Positions 18,644-26,376 of a stretch of DNA of 64,000 bases are shown piece by piece. Location of the stretch: NCBI GenBank assembly GCA_040219295.1, contig JAVJST010000005.1:1-64000 (forward strand). The letters are read 5' to 3'. The notes under the pieces are model-generated. The model did no database searches. It saw only the letters and a program-made list of their open reading frames with translations, and was not told the origin of the DNA. Source of the stretch: JAVJST01 sp040219295 (GTDB lineage: Bacteria > Pseudomonadota > Alphaproteobacteria > Rhodospirillales > Casp-alpha2). A program made the position numbers and the translations under genes. How positions within the stretch are numbered: position 1 is the first letter of the stretch; each line of letters begins with the position of its first letter.

Positions 18644-20373
18644 CTGAATCGGATGGCAAGGTCATTCTGCTGGTCGAGGACTCCGAGACCCAGGCAATTC
18701 AAACGACCGCGCTGCTCGAGAACGAGGGTTTCAAAGTCGAGCGGAAGGCCCGTGCTGAGGACGCGCTTGAGTATCTGAACACGATGCTGCCGGACCTAAT
18801 CGTCGTTGATTATCACCTGCCTGGGATGGACGGTGACGAGTTCTGCCGGTTGGTTCGATTTAATCCCGTCATCGAACCGGTACCGATGCTAATTCTGACG
18901 GACGACACGTTGCCAGACACCGAGCGGCAGGGGCTGGATAGCGGCGCGGACGACCACATCACCAAGTCGACGGACTCCGACGTTCTGATCGCTCGCATTC
19001 ATGCCGTCATGAGAAAACCGCGATCGGCGGCATTGCCGGGGGCGGCCAAACATCCCCAAGCGCAACGAATACTCCTGATCGACGACAGTCCCACTTATCT
19101 CGCGTTCCTACAGCAGGAACTGGAAATCGAGGGATATCGCATCGAAGCCGTGTCCAATGGTGCCGACGCGCTCAAGACCCTCAACAAGATGGCCTGCGAT
19201 TGCATCGTTGTGGACCTGGTCATGCCGGGTATGGACGGTATCGAGCTTTGCAAGCACTTCGACGATTTTCGGCGGAACTCGAACCTGTCGTTTCCGGTTC
19301 TGATGGTGACAGGCCAGGACTCGAAGGACGAGATGATGCGGGCTCTTGATGCCGGTGCTGACGACTTCGTTAGTAAATCGAACGATATCGCCGTCGTGAA
19401 GGCACGCATCCGCGTTCTGCTGCGTCGCAAGATGATGCGAGACGAGCACGACCGGATCACGACGCAGTTCCGCGACATGGAGCTGCAAGTTCTGAAGGAA
19501 CGTTCCGAGAAGGAGGTTGCCCAGAAACGGATCGAATGGGCCGAGGAACTTGAGAAGGTCAATGATCAGTTGAAGCGAACCAATGTGGAACTGAAGGACG
19601 CACAATCCCAGCTGACCCACGCCGCAAAGATGGCGTCATTGGGGGTTCTCGTCGCCGGTATCGCCCACGAGGTTAACAATCCCCTAGCCTACTCCATGGG
19701 GCACTTGAACACGATCCGCAAAAGACTGACCAAACTTCAAAGCGGAACAGCCGAGGCGCTCGATCCAGAAAATCAGGGCCTGTTGAGCAAGGCATTGGAG
19801 CGGGTCAACGACACCGAAGAAGGCTTGACCCGTGTCCGCGACATCATCGATCAGCTCCGCACGTTTTCGCGAGTCGACAGCGGTGACTTCGGCGTGTCGG
19901 ACATTCAGGAATCAACCGAGATGGCATTACGCCTCCTTGGGCACCGGCTTCCGGACGGCGTGAAGGTCGTGACCGATTTCGCGCCTGACAATCGCCTTGC
20001 CTGCGATGCCGGCGCCATCAATCAGGTGCTCGTCAATCTCGTGTCCAACGCGATCGACGCGGTTGACGAGAACGGGCAGGTTTTCGTTTCGACCGGTCGG
20101 GATGGCGACATGTACGAAATCGTCGTCGGCGACACCGGTCCCGGCGTTCCAGACGACATCAAGGACCGGATATTCGAGCCGTTTTTCACCACAAAACCGG
20201 TCGGTAGCGGAACCGGCCTTGGCCTCTCGATCACGTATCGCATCATCGAGAATCATGAGGGTACATTGGAGGTCCGTGACCGGTTGGGCGGCGGATCGGA
20301 GTTCGTCATACGGATTCCCGCCGATCTCAAGCACGGAAGAGCGAATGGACATGATGATCAGAACCGGAACTGA
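18640..20373 (+). CDS. Double-receiver histidine kinase REC-REC-HisKA-HATPase
   Basis: A 577-residue protein. Two N-terminal receivers (acceptors in LIVVDYHLPGMDGDE and CIVVDLVMPGMDGIE) are followed by a coiled coil (about 275-320) and a soluble histidine kinase core with AGIAHEVNNPLAYS, GDTGPGVPDD and GSGTGLGLS. The domain order means it receives phosphate before acting as a kinase, placing it downstream of CheA or another kinase as a relay. The real start is ATG 18640, overlapping the cheB stop. No sensor or membrane part is present. Its 3' end overlaps the next kinase gene by 29 bases. Confidence 0.9.
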   Translation: MTESDGKVILLVEDSETQAIQTTALLENEGFKVERKARAEDALEYLNTMLPDLIVVDYHLPGMDGDEFCRLVRFNPVIEPVPMLILTDDTLPDTERQGLDSGADDHITKSTDSDVLIARIHAVMRKPRSAALPGAAKHPQAQRILLIDDSPTYLAFLQQELEIEGYRIEAVSNGADALKTLNKMACDCIVVDLVMPGMDGIELCKHFDDFRRNSNLSFPVLMVTGQDSKDEMMRALDAGADDFVSKSNDIAVVKARIRVLLRRKMMRDEHDRITTQFRDMELQVLKERSEKEVAQKRIEWAEELEKVNDQLKRTNVELKDAQSQLTHAAKMASLGVLVAGIAHEVNNPLAYSMGHLNTIRKRLTKLQSGTAEALDPENQGLLSKALERVNDTEEGLTRVRDIIDQLRTFSRVDSGDFGVSDIQESTEMALRLLGHRLPDGVKVVTDFAPDNRLACDAGAINQVLVNLVSNAIDAVDENGQVFVSTGRDGDMYEIVVGDTGPGVPDDIKDRIFEPFFTTKPVGSGTGLGLSITYRIIENHEGTLEVRDRLGGGSEFVIRIPADLKHGRANGHDDQNRN

Positions 20374-22459
20374 CGAGCAGATTGGCAACCAACGCAACGC
20401 TCGGCGCCTAGGCCGGTCCATCGTCGCATACGCGGCGATTGGCGCGCTGATTCTGGGAATCGCGACCTCGGGCGTTACCGCATACCTGATGTCCAATGAT
20501 CTGCGACGTGCGGCAGAGGATCGGCTCTTGGTGACTGCCGAAGTCGAGGCGCAAGCGCAGGGCGAGTTCCTCCGCCGCATTGAAGAGATATCCTGGCAAG
20601 TCACAGGTAGGACGGCGGCGCGGCGCCTTCTGGAGCGACTAAATGCAAATGAAATCCCGCTCAGCAAGTACATGGAAGAAAGCCGTGTTATACTTGAGGA
20701 TGCACTTCGGAAATCCGATGAGCTGCTCGGGGTAATTCGTCTCGACATCCATGGCAACGTCGCTATTGCTGTCGGCGAAGAACCTCCCGAAGAACTATGG
20801 CCCCCGTCCGTTCCAGCATTACGCGATTTTCTGTATCGCCCCGTGTTGAGTGATCAGAGACTAATGGGTCTCGTGACCAGTACACCAATACTGGATCCCG
20901 CCAACGTACGAGTTGGAACGGACATTAACTTGTTTGGTGTCGAAGCTGCCGCAAGATTGTTGGTAAAGCCGGACGTTCACTTACACGAAAACGAATCGGT
21001 GCCGGAACTTCTCTTGGTCATCGATACCGACACCGGGCGCCGTTACTACAGACCGGCTGCCATAGGAGATGAACTGATCAGAACGTCCGCCCTTGTCAGT
21101 GACGGAACAACGGTTGAAGTTGAAGAGATCGATCAACTGACGAATGGCCTGGATACGATCGGCAGTTTCGTCGTTGCCGAAGCGCATTCCGGACGTCATG
21201 ACTGGGGCGTCGTTGCCTGGCAACACGAAGCGAACATCTATGCAGGCATATACAGAAACTTGTTCCTCACCGGCGGAATAACTTTGGCCATTGCTGTCCT
21301 TGGAACGGTCGGCATGTTGCTGCTCGTCCGGCCGTTAACGTCTGGTATTCTTGGATACGCAAGCAACGTCGAACGGCGATTCCAAACCTTCATCAATTCC
21401 GCCAACGAAGGTATCTGGATGCTGGATCGGGACGATTACATCACGTTTGCCAATCGGCGCATCATGGAGATGTTGGGTCGCGGCCCGGACGAGGTCATCG
21501 GCAAGTCACCGGAGGAATTTGTGGCCCCCGAACACCGTATGGAACTGAAAAGGCAGTTGCGGAATATCCATCAAGGTGAACCGACGACGATCGAACTCGC
21601 CCTGAACGGCAAGGACGGAAACACCATTTGGACATTGGGTGCCGGGAGTCCGATTCTCGACGACAAGGACCAGTACCTAGGTGCGGCGGGAATGTTCATC
21701 GATGTTACGGACCGGAAGAGGATGGAAGCCGAACTGTTGCGGGCTCAGAGGGTGGAAGCGGTCAGCCACCTGGCAAGCGGGATCGCGCACGAACTTAATA
21801 ACCTGATGATGCCGATCACGGGACAGAGTCAATTGCTCATCCGTTCGCTCGGCGACGACGAAAAGAACCGCCGCCGGGCCGAGGCGATCCTGGCGGCGGG
21901 GCGTCGCGCCGCCGAGCTGATCTCCGGCGTACTGACCTATTCGCAGCGCGAAGTCTTCCCGACCGAACACGAGGCGACCGACATCGCCGGATTGGTCTCG
22001 GAAAGCGTCGACCAGATCGCCGGTTCGCTCCCGAAGCGCGTCACCATCCGGACGGCGGTCGACGGAAACACGGGCAAAGTCCTGTGCAATGTTCAGCAAA
22101 TTCGCCAGGCTATCGGCAATGTCGTCATCAATGCGATCGAGGCGATCGGTAACGAAGCGGGCACGGTAACGGTCGCGGTGTCAGGTGAAACCGTCGAGGA
22201 AGATGTGGCAAATGGGCCGGGCGACAGTCGCGGAGGACGGTTCGCCGTCATTCGAGTTTCCGATTCGGGTCCGGGGTTCAGCGAGTCCGCCGTGCAATCG
22301 GCGTTCGATCCGTTTTTCACGACGAAGGAAGTTGGAGAAGGAACCGGGCTGGGCCTATCGATCGTGCACGGTATCGTCGCCCAACACGGCGGCAGCGTGC
22401 GCCTATCGAATGTCGCCGGGAACGGCGCAATGGTCGAGATGTATATCCCGCTTGTCTGA
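20345..22459 (+). CDS. Membrane sensor histidine kinase with periplasmic Cache-like and PAS domains
   Basis: A 704-residue kinase. TM1 is near residues 25-45 (IVAYAAIGALILGIATSGVT). About 250 residues of periplasmic domain follow, looking Cache-like, and then TM2 near 300-325 (GGITLAIAVLGTVGMLLLV). The cytosolic part is a PAS domain (FQTFINSANEGIWMLDRDDY), H-box GIAHELNNLMMP, and an ATPase with SDSGPGFSES, DPFFTTKEVGEG and GTGLGLSIVHG. GGAAGAG precedes ATG 20345. It overlaps the double-receiver kinase by 29 bases, so it is the last gene of the block. The kinase core is a paralogue of that at 678-1832. The sensed ligand is unknown. Confidence 0.88.
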   Translation: MDMMIRTGTDEQIGNQRNARRLGRSIVAYAAIGALILGIATSGVTAYLMSNDLRRAAEDRLLVTAEVEAQAQGEFLRRIEEISWQVTGRTAARRLLERLNANEIPLSKYMEESRVILEDALRKSDELLGVIRLDIHGNVAIAVGEEPPEELWPPSVPALRDFLYRPVLSDQRLMGLVTSTPILDPANVRVGTDINLFGVEAAARLLVKPDVHLHENESVPELLLVIDTDTGRRYYRPAAIGDELIRTSALVSDGTTVEVEEIDQLTNGLDTIGSFVVAEAHSGRHDWGVVAWQHEANIYAGIYRNLFLTGGITLAIAVLGTVGMLLLVRPLTSGILGYASNVERRFQTFINSANEGIWMLDRDDYITFANRRIMEMLGRGPDEVIGKSPEEFVAPEHRMELKRQLRNIHQGEPTTIELALNGKDGNTIWTLGAGSPILDDKDQYLGAAGMFIDVTDRKRMEAELLRAQRVEAVSHLASGIAHELNNLMMPITGQSQLLIRSLGDDEKNRRRAEAILAAGRRAAELISGVLTYSQREVFPTEHEATDIAGLVSESVDQIAGSLPKRVTIRTAVDGNTGKVLCNVQQIRQAIGNVVINAIEAIGNEAGTVTVAVSGETVEEDVANGPGDSRGGRFAVIRVSDSGPGFSESAVQSAFDPFFTTKEVGEGTGLGLSIVHGIVAQHGGSVRLSNVAGNGAMVEMYIPLV

Positions 22460-22471
22460 ACGTCACACGGC

Positions 22472-23332
22472 TCAGTCGGCGTCGGACGGCGGGTCCGGTC
22501 CCGATTTCAGCAAACTACCGATACGGTCGATTGCCTGATCCCGCGCTGCGTAAATTCGACGCTGTGCATCGTCGGCCACGTCCGCCAGTTCCTGGAGCGT
22601 GGACTCCAGACATTGCTCGATATCCTCGATGGCATCCTTGGTCCTGGTCGTCAATCTTAGCGTTGCCGAATCGGCGTCCGCCGAGACTTTTGCTGCCGCC
22701 GCCTGGCCATCGGTGCGAGCGCTATCGCCGGTTCGGTGCGTCTCTTTCGATTCCGCGATTTTCCTGGCGGCCTCGCGTGCGTTGCTGATTACCCGGCGGG
22801 CGGCCTCGTCGGCGATTGCCTTGATATCCTCGACCGCGTTCTCGGCGTTCTTGGCAATCAGGTGGATGGCGTTATGGGCCTGTCGCTCGATCACCTCCAC
22901 GGCGTTCTCCGAGGACTCGGTGATTTCCTGCCTAGTGTTCTTGGCAATTTCCGCTACCAACGCCAAGCCTTCTTCAGACGTACTGGCCAAGTCGATGCCG
23001 TGATGCCGAATCTCAGAAACGAGCGCATCGACCGTGCCGGCCAGTTCGGCACAGCACACGATCGCATCGGTTGTGATTTTGGTGCATGTGACGCGCGTGT
23101 CGGCCATGATCCGGGCCGTGGCCAACCGATTCGCCTCGGTAACGCTGTGAATGGCGGTCAGAACTTGCTGATCGAACACGGCCTTGGCGATGATCGCGGC
23201 GGCATGACGGTCGCTTTCGATCAGCGCGTCGAGGTCTTCGATCGACGTCGACGTATTGGAATCTCGATCATCCACGTTGATACACCGGTTGCGTCCTCGG
23301 ACAATGCTTCGGTGGCATGGGAACACGCGCAT
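22472..23332 (-). CDS. Alpha-helical protein with hendecad (11-residue) repeats
   Basis: A 286-residue protein of unknown function, almost wholly helical. Residues 120-196 read as seven consecutive 11-residue units of the form xNAVExIxxxA (ENAVEVIERQA, HNAIHLIAKNA, ENAVEDIKAIA, DEAARRVISNA). Residues 232-275 give four more (KDAIEDIEQCL, ESTLQELADVA). Hendecads form right-handed coiled coils or amphipathic helices lying on membranes. No signal peptide or membrane segment is seen. Cysteines occur at C83, C93 and C94. It converges on the last kinase of the chemosensory cluster with 12 bases between. No clear ribosome site precedes ATG 23332; a GTG at 23275 is an alternative. It may be a cytoskeletal or array accessory protein, but this is a guess. 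Confidence 0.6.
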   Translation of the reverse strand: MRVFPCHRSIVRGRNRCINVDDRDSNTSTSIEDLDALIESDRHAAAIIAKAVFDQQVLTAIHSVTEANRLATARIMADTRVTCTKITTDAIVCCAELAGTVDALVSEIRHHGIDLASTSEEGLALVAEIAKNTRQEITESSENAVEVIERQAHNAIHLIAKNAENAVEDIKAIADEAARRVISNAREAARKIAESKETHRTGDSARTDGQAAAAKVSADADSATLRLTTRTKDAIEDIEQCLESTLQELADVADDAQRRIYAARDQAIDRIGSLLKSGPDPPSDAD

Positions 23333-23517
23333 CCGAACTCAGTACTATTCTAACGCGAAATGTATGTGGTTTGATACACGGAAGTGAGGTCAGTCGGAGA
23401 TGAATAGCCCCTAGATTCGTAGACGCCTCCTTCCTTGATTTTGAGGCAAGGAGGCCATGATGGGCAAAGACGGTGTTCGTCTTCTATCGGTCAAATACCG
23501 AACCTTGAATAGATGGC

Positions 23518-23546
23518 AAACCCCGCCGCGCTGTCGCGCGACGGGG
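23518..23546 (-). terminator. Rho-independent terminator of ssb
   Basis: Read on the minus strand, CCCCGTCGCGC and GCGCGGCGGGG pair as an 11-bp stem with one G-T pair around a GACA loop, followed by a short T run. It lies 12 bases past the ssb stop. Confidence 0.7.
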
Positions 23547-23557
23547 CTGCGTGACGG

Positions 23558-23911
23558 TCATTCGCCGCCGTTGTCAGCGGGCTTACGATCCAGGAACTGG
23601 ACCCGTTCGGCGATGAGCTGAACATCGAAGCGCTCAGAGCCTTCTCCGTCAGTCCAGCGGTTCTCTCGGAGATCGCCGGAGGCCTCGACGTAGCGGCCCT
23701 TGGCGATCCAGCCGTTCTCGATCATCTCGATCAGGCTCGGCTTGAATACCGTGAGCGTGAACCAGTTGGTCCGCTCCTGGCGTTCGCCGTCGCCGTCCTT
23801 CCAGCTATCCGTGCTGGCGATCCGGACCGTGCCGCGCTTCTTGTCGTCCTTGGTCGCGACCTCGGCCGTGCCGATGAAGCCTTTGCCGGTGAAGTTCATG
23901 TGCGTGTACAT
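23558..23911 (-). CDS. ssb: Short single-stranded DNA-binding protein (OB fold), plasmid type
   Basis: A 117-residue protein with the SSB OB-fold pattern: GKGFIGTAEVATKDD, VRIASTDSWKD, RTNWFTLTVF, GRYVEASGDLRENRW and ERFDVQLIAERVQFLDRK. It would coat single-stranded DNA during replication or transfer. Chromosomal SSBs are usually 150-180 residues and end in an acidic DDDIPF-like tip that recruits repair proteins. This one stops at ADNGGE without that tip, as is common for plasmid or integrative-element copies. It is on the same strand as the Rep-like gene 295 bases upstream, and a good terminator follows it. I take it as part of a plasmid-like islet. Confidence 0.8.
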   Translation of the reverse strand: MYTHMNFTGKGFIGTAEVATKDDKKRGTVRIASTDSWKDGDGERQERTNWFTLTVFKPSLIEMIENGWIAKGRYVEASGDLRENRWTDGEGSERFDVQLIAERVQFLDRKPADNGGE

Positions 23912-24092
23912 CGTTCAGGTTCCTTTTCAGTTGGTATCGGGTATGAGCGTTTCCGCGCGAATGAAACGCCCCGGGCCTAAGGAGGCCGAAGCAACCGAAA
24001 GACGGAGGGTCTACGAGAAGTGGAAACCGTCTTGGCAGGTTGAGGCAGAGCCGATTTCGGCCGGGACCGGGGCACATTGCGCGCCCGGGAAA

Positions 24093-24119
24093 CCGAACCC
24101 GAACCGACGGGACCGAACC
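24093..24119. repeat. Three CCGAACC heptamers (iteron-like)
   Basis: CCGAACC occurs at 24093-24099, 24099-24105 and 24113-24119, in the gap between the ssb and Rep-like genes. Short direct repeats next to a replication gene can be initiator binding sites; three imperfectly spaced copies are weak support. Confidence 0.25.
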
Positions 24120-24206
24120 AGGTGGGCCTCGAGCACCAGGTTCCCGGCACGCATTGGTCGGCGCGCCGGCACCACGGGTTTGACGACAGGAAAGAACAAG
24201 GTCGCA

Positions 24207-25340
24207 TCATGCCGCCCGCCTCGGCTCGAGCCGGTCTGCGTAGAGGCGAATGATCTCGGAGACGGTATGGGCGGGGTTCACCTGCTCGCGCGGCTTCCAC
24301 AGGATACCCCCGAGATAGGCGGGAAGCGACTGGATCACCCGGTCCGTGCCGGCGCGCACGCTCGCCATCAAGAGCGTCTCGACGACCGCGAGATAGGCCC
24401 GGGTGCCGTGTCTGGCGGCCAGCATCGGCCAGGCGCCCTCGTCGAAGCCCGGGATATACTCGAGGCGCAAGCGGTCGACGGCGCGAACGATGTCGGTTGG
24501 ATCGTCGGGCAACGCCCGGTCCGGCCGGATCACGGCCAGGGCGCGCTTGATCAGGCCGGCGTCATCGGGCGAGATGTTCGGGATCGGTGCGGTACGCGGT
24601 CTCACGACCTCGAGAACCTGAGCCGGTGGGCCTGAGCGATCGCGAGATAACCCCGTCGCAGTCCGCTTCCTACATTCTCTGGATCGCTTGCGAAGGTTAC
24701 CGCCTGTAGGTGTAGGAGTATCGATGTTAGAGGGGGAGTAATTCACCCCGCGCTTTTTTGCACCCCTCTGAGCTCGAGACGGCTGCGCCCGCCGGCATGT
24801 GCCCTCGGGTGTCCTTGAAAAGGGCAGTCGATCACCAAAGCACGCCACGGCGAGCCGATAGATGTTCGTCTCGTTCATGTCGCGCGCGATGCGGCGATAC
24901 TCGATCTCGATCAGCCCGAAGGTCGCCCCTGAGAGCTTTCTGGTGGCAGATTGCACCATGCGTTCGGAGACGGCCGCCCGATAGGCGATCTCCGGGACCG
25001 ACAGTTCGCACGATGCACAATTGTTGCGCCGAGCATCGGCGATCAGTACCGCCAGGGCCCGTTTCTCGACCGGCAGGTAGGCACGGGTAAGCTTGCTCGT
25101 CAGTGTGCGGACCTCGGGCGCGCTCAGCATCCGTCCGCCCCGTTTGATTCGAGGGTTGCCGTTCGCATCGAAGGCTGATGGTTTCGGCCGCCTTGGCCGT
25201 GCGTTTTGCCGGGCCTTTTCGTTCAGCGCGGCGAGCGCTGGCGGCAGCGCCGGCAACATGCTGACCTGATCCGAATCGTTGGGGAAAAGATCGTTGAAGG
25301 GGGAAGGAGAGTCGTCGCGTGATGCGAACCGATTCGTCAT
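24207..25340 (-). CDS. RepC-like plasmid replication initiator (winged helix)
   Basis: A 377-residue protein from ATG 25340. The N-terminal half contains a winged-helix region (ALAVLIADARRNNCASCELS, then VPEIAYRAAVSERMVQSATR, then FGLIEIEYRRIARDMNETN) of the type used by plasmid initiators. The C-terminal half (IVRAVDRLRLEYIPGFDEGA, TRAYLAVVETLLMASVRAG, VIQSLPAYLGGILWKPREQ) resembles the C-terminal domain of alphaproteobacterial RepC, where a glycine-tyrosine-leucine turn precedes the end. It would start replication at an origin in or near its gene. The middle (about 185-250) is low-complexity. There is no repA/repB partition pair. A candidate countertranscript RNA overlaps its leader. The identification is moderate: it could be a general winged-helix phage/plasmid protein. 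Confidence 0.55.
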   Translation of the reverse strand: MTNRFASRDDSPSPFNDLFPNDSDQVSMLPALPPALAALNEKARQNARPRRPKPSAFDANGNPRIKRGGRMLSAPEVRTLTSKLTRAYLPVEKRALAVLIADARRNNCASCELSVPEIAYRAAVSERMVQSATRKLSGATFGLIEIEYRRIARDMNETNIYRLAVACFGDRLPFSRTPEGTCRRAQPSRAQRGAKKRGVNYSPSNIDTPTPTGGNLRKRSRECRKRTATGLSRDRSGPPAQVLEVVRPRTAPIPNISPDDAGLIKRALAVIRPDRALPDDPTDIVRAVDRLRLEYIPGFDEGAWPMLAARHGTRAYLAVVETLLMASVRAGTDRVIQSLPAYLGGILWKPREQVNPAHTVSEIIRLYADRLEPRRAA

Positions 25341-25371
25341 GCGTATGTCGGCAGCGACACCCGGCTTCCAC

Positions 25372-25399
25372 TTGACAAAGTGGGGCCGTCGCCTAGAAT
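25372..25399 (+). promoter_or_regulatory. Strong sigma70 promoter, antisense to the Rep-like gene leader
   Basis: TTGACA at 25372-25377 and TAGAAT at 25394-25399, spaced by 16 bases. It points away from the Rep-like gene and into the short terminator at 25442, with no reading frame between. Confidence 0.65.
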
Positions 25400-25405
25400 G
25401 CCAAT

Positions 25406-25471
25406 CAGCACAAAGATGGCGCTTTCCAAGCGTTCCAGAGACCCGCCGCTCCAACGGCGGGTTTCGTTTTT
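25406..25471 (+). ncRNA. Candidate countertranscript RNA (about 65 nt)
   Basis: The transcript expected from the promoter at 25372-25399 begins near 25406 and ends at an intrinsic terminator at 25442-25471. It lies opposite the untranslated leader of the Rep-like gene. This matches the antisense RNAs that limit repC expression in repABC plasmids: short, a single strong stem-loop, opposite strand, just upstream of the initiator. The RNA itself has not been observed; the call rests on promoter, terminator and position. Confidence 0.5.
25442..25471 (+). terminator. Rho-independent terminator of the candidate antisense RNA
   Basis: CCCGCCG and CGGCGGG form a perfect 7-bp GC stem with a six-base loop, followed by TTTCGTTTTT. 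Confidence 0.75.
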
Positions 25472-25587
25472 CTCAAACGAATTCCTGAATTATCGTGTCG
25501 TTGTAAGAGCCGTCCCTATGCTACGCAGGGTTGTCGGCTCCTGGGCTCTGTGCTAACAGAATCCAGCGATTCGGGATGTTGGAAAGA

Positions 25588-25663
<76 letters not shown>

Positions 25664-25883
25664 ACGATATCGAGACGCGGTCAAGACAGGCGGTCTCTGG
25701 GATGGCCCGCCGGTCCCGGCACGCGGGGCGGCGAAGCGGCGCTAAACTGCTGAAACCGGGGGCCGCTGTCAAGTGCCGCCTTGCGCCCCCGCGCCCGGCT
25801 GAATAGGCTCTTGTCGGGGCGTCGGCGCAGGCCTATCTCATGCCGGGCCCCGACGCGGGTTTCAGCAAGCGGAGCAGTGCAGC

Positions 25884-26183
25884 ATGGACGTGGTGATCGG
25901 GCCCATTTTCTGGCTCATTCTGACCGTCATCGACATCTATATCTGGATCGTCCTGATCAACGTCATCCTGAGCTGGCTGGTGGCGTTCAACGTCATCAAC
26001 ACGTCGAACAAGTTCGTCTACATGGTCGGCGACTTCTGCTATCGCGCGACCGAACCGGCGCTGCGCCCGATCCGCAATATCCTGCCAGATCTCGGCGGGC
26101 TCGACATCTCGCCGCTGGCGCTGATCCTCGGGCTTTACTTCGCGCAGCGCGTCCTCATCGAAGTCGCCTACAAGATGGGCTGA
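25884..26183 (+). CDS. yggT: YggT family inner-membrane protein
   Basis: A 99-residue membrane protein with two hydrophobic helices, about residues 6-30 (FWLILTVIDIYIWIVLINVI) and 73-95, linked by the family signature YRATEPALRPIRNILPDLGG. The family is linked to osmotic stress, and to cell division in other lineages; its exact role is unresolved. It lies between tRNA-Ala and folD, a common alphaproteobacterial neighbourhood in which a YggU (DUF167) gene often follows; here only a fragment of that gene seems to remain. GCAAGCGGAGC precedes ATG 25884. Confidence 0.92.
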   Translation: MDVVIGPIFWLILTVIDIYIWIVLINVILSWLVAFNVINTSNKFVYMVGDFCYRATEPALRPIRNILPDLGGLDISPLALILGLYFAQRVLIEVAYKMG

Positions 26184-26191
26184 GCCGCGAC

Positions 26192-26260
26192 GTGGCCCTT
26201 CGGCGCGCGCGTGACGGCGGCATCGCGCTCGCGGTGCGCGCCCGGCCGAACGCGCCCTGA
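26192..26260 (+). pseudogene. Possible truncated DUF167 (YggU) remnant
   Basis: Nine bases after yggT a GTG opens a 22-codon frame reading RDGGIALAVRARPNAP before a TGA. This matches the conserved beginning of DUF167/YggU proteins, which normally run about 95-110 residues and follow yggT. The bases after the stop do not continue the family in any frame I checked, so this looks like an N-terminal stump. A real gene elsewhere in the genome is not excluded. Confidence 0.4.
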
Positions 26261-26376
26261 CGGGCGAACGTCGCTGAGGGCAACGTGAACGACGGTTTTG
26301 CGGTTTAACCGCCGCCCCGGCCGCGCTAGAACAGCGCCCGAGGACAAAAGGCACAGAGACGAAACCGAGGGGTATC

